From a bacterium (GTDB lineage Archaea > Thermoproteota > Nitrososphaeria > Nitrososphaerales > CADDZS01), in contig DAIDAB010000037.1 in assembly GCA_027310845.1 (NCBI GenBank), forward strand, positions 1-14,060: 14,060 nucleotides of DNA. The letters run 5' to 3'. Below the pieces are notes generated by a model. It had not been told where the DNA came from, ran no database searches, and worked only from the letters and a program-made list of their open reading frames with translations. Both the position numbers and the translations under genes were made by a program. This document shows, piece after piece, positions 12,890 to 14,060 of this stretch. Positions within the stretch are counted from its first letter, which is position 1. Every line of letters begins with the position of its first letter.

Positions 12890-13807
12890 ATGAAATATGA
12901 TGATACAGCTCGGCTGAAGGAACAAGTTGGCCTGCTGATAAGTGCATTAGGTAGCGATCACCCCGCGACTGTTCATAGCTCTGAAGCGCAGCTTAGTCTA
13001 ATTGGCAAACCTGCCGTTCCACTTCTGTTATCTGCCCTGCAAAATTCTCATGCCGAGATCGAAGATCTGAATAAAGAAAGAAAGGAGAGATACGGGAGCG
13101 ACAGCTATGAAGCAGGGAGACGAAGACCTGAGCTTGAACGCATTACCAAGGGGATTATTAAGACTCTGGGAATCATCGGCGATTCGAGCACTGTTTCTGT
13201 ACTTGCCCAAGAATTGCCCGATCCAAGCGCGATTGAAGCGCTAAGCAAGATTTCAAACGAGGAAGCTCTGAATGCCATAATCAACTGTATTCCGAAATTG
13301 AAATTATGGCACGATGGTTACACGCCCGTAGAGAAAGATGGCGATCTTTTTGAAGACGACCAAGAGTTTTTGATCAATCTCTTTTCCGAATTGGGTGAAG
13401 ACGGACTCAAAGCATTGATAGATGCAAGCCAAACAGATTCACCGGGTAAGTCGAGATATCAAATAGTCTTGAGCTTGATAGCGACAGAAAAGGAGATTCC
13501 TCTTTTAATGGACGTTCTTAACAGGGGGCAACCTACCGTAGCTTATTTTGCTCTGAAAAGGCTTCGGGAATTGAAGGCAAAGTCTGCGGCCCCAAAATTA
13601 AAGGAGCTCATAATGAAAGACAAAGTGAAAGACGGGAAGAGATCCGACGAGTCAGAGAGCAGGCTCTATAGAGAGGCAATATGGGCCATTCACGATCTCG
13701 GAACAGTTAACGATTGGTTGGATATCCGCTTCGCCAAGAAGGATCATCCCGTGATTGAAATATTGGAATCACCAAAAAGCCCTTCCATATCTCAAGAAGA
13801 TGATTGA
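12890..13807 (+). CDS. HEAT-repeat-like helical scaffold protein
   Basis: About 305 residues from ATG 12890. Paired-helix units recur: SEAQLSLIGKPAVPLLLSAL, IIKTLGIIGDSSTVSVLAQE, ALSKISNEEALNAIINCIPK, PTVAYFALKRLRELKAKSAA and REAIWAIHDLG. They have the Leu/Ala spacing and the GKPAVPLLLSAL turn typical of HEAT/PBS-lyase-like repeats. Such proteins are usually binding scaffolds, and nothing suggests an enzyme. ATG 12785 would add 35 residues and overlap the previous gene by 17 bases, but that extension is unlike the repeats. CTATTACTA near 12851-12859 could be a TATA box for the inner start. The gene is more AT-rich than the 6-9 kb region. Confidence 0.65.
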   Translation: MKYDDTARLKEQVGLLISALGSDHPATVHSSEAQLSLIGKPAVPLLLSALQNSHAEIEDLNKERKERYGSDSYEAGRRRPELERITKGIIKTLGIIGDSSTVSVLAQELPDPSAIEALSKISNEEALNAIINCIPKLKLWHDGYTPVEKDGDLFEDDQEFLINLFSELGEDGLKALIDASQTDSPGKSRYQIVLSLIATEKEIPLLMDVLNRGQPTVAYFALKRLRELKAKSAAPKLKELIMKDKVKDGKRSDESESRLYREAIWAIHDLGTVNDWLDIRFAKKDHPVIEILESPKSPSISQEDD

Positions 13808-13901
13808 TGACTCTGACAAAGAAAATCAGAAACTAGCCCTTGAAATGATCCGGGACATTAAGGAAGGAAAGACAGAGCAATCTCGTGTAATGTACTACTA
13901 A
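13800..13901 (+). CDS. Tiny 33-residue ORF overlapping the HEAT-like gene
   Basis: ATG 13800 lies eight bases before the end of the HEAT-like gene and opens a 33-codon frame. It is a charged, amphipathic helix (DKENQKLALEMIRDIKEGK) ending SRVMYY. The overlap with the upstream stop and helix-like composition favour a coupled small protein, but such a short ORF can arise by chance. It ends 16 bases before a convergent gene's stop. Confidence 0.35.
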   Translation: MIDDSDKENQKLALEMIRDIKEGKTEQSRVMYY

Positions 13902-13917
13902 TCAGACTGACTGCACA

Positions 13918-14060
13918 CTATTCCAGCCCTCTACTAGCCTCCTCGAAGGTATCAACTACGCTAACTGTTGTCCCCGACGAAAATACTCCCTTTGCGATCA
14001 ATAATTCTATGTTGGCCGCCTTCGCCAAAGCTTCTTCCCTCGTCGAAAAGAGATTATCAC
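13918..14060 (-). CDS. 3' end of a leftward gene, cut by the window edge
   Basis: On the minus strand the frame is open from the window edge (base 14058) to a TAG at 13918-13920, giving 46 C-terminal residues. These include STREEALAKAANIELLIAKG and VSVVDTFEEASRGLE, helix-strand-helix in character. The start is outside the window, so the family and length cannot be judged. Confidence 0.45.
   Translation of the reverse strand, partial: DNLFSTREEALAKAANIELLIAKGVFSSGTTVSVVDTFEEASRGLE

Noticed and set aside
1..14060. tRNA, rRNA, CRISPR array, insertion sequence, integrase or attachment site
   Set aside because: Looked for and not seen; no cloverleaf, regularly spaced repeats, transposase or integrase motifs were found by eye.

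Overview
The window most resembles archaeal DNA, probably an integrated or extrachromosomal element (plasmid or provirus) of a Nitrososphaerota (Thaumarchaeota)-like host. The evidence is indirect. There is an archaeal-type winged-helix regulator with a PTRIMYKANVSW segment, many TTG and GTG starts, AT-rich TATA-like boxes about 25-35 nt before start codons, and many small zinc-ribbon or treble-clef-like proteins. Most genes are short, of unknown function, and overlapping or tightly packed, as is typical of accessory DNA. I see no rRNA, tRNA, CRISPR array, insertion sequence, integrase, replication initiator or virus structural gene, so the type of element cannot be fixed. No gene-free stretch exceeds 300 bases.

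Left part (1-5.7 kb): a four-helix membrane protein and a tiny membrane peptide come first. A leftward operon follows, with a ribbon-helix-helix-like protein upstream of a 551-residue P-loop ATPase (coiled coil, C-terminal winged helix). Next are a small basic protein, a winged-helix regulator, a zinc-finger protein, an HNH nuclease with a possible EVE-like N-terminus (candidate modification-dependent restriction enzyme), and two unknown genes in a leftward operon.

Centre (5.7-9.5 kb), the likely core of the element: an unknown 282-residue protein is followed by a translationally overlapping cysteine-rich protein. Then comes a leftward gene broken by a frameshift. Last is an operon of a double-zinc-site protein, a ParB/HTH/DNA-methyltransferase fusion and a small RHH-like protein. 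Three non-coding regions in the window share a GGTTTAAC motif. Three related palindromes share AATTACTG half-sites; one lies inside the methyltransferase gene and is 23/24 identical to one in an intergenic region 5.7 kb away. Together these suggest an element-wide regulatory or partition circuit.

Right part (9.4-14 kb): a HEXXH metalloprotease-like gene and a thioredoxin-like gene diverge from one symmetric TATA-like element. A leftward group of small unknown genes follows. Then a rightward chain of overlapping genes ends in a HEAT-repeat-like protein and a 33-residue ORF. The window closes with the 3' end of a leftward gene.
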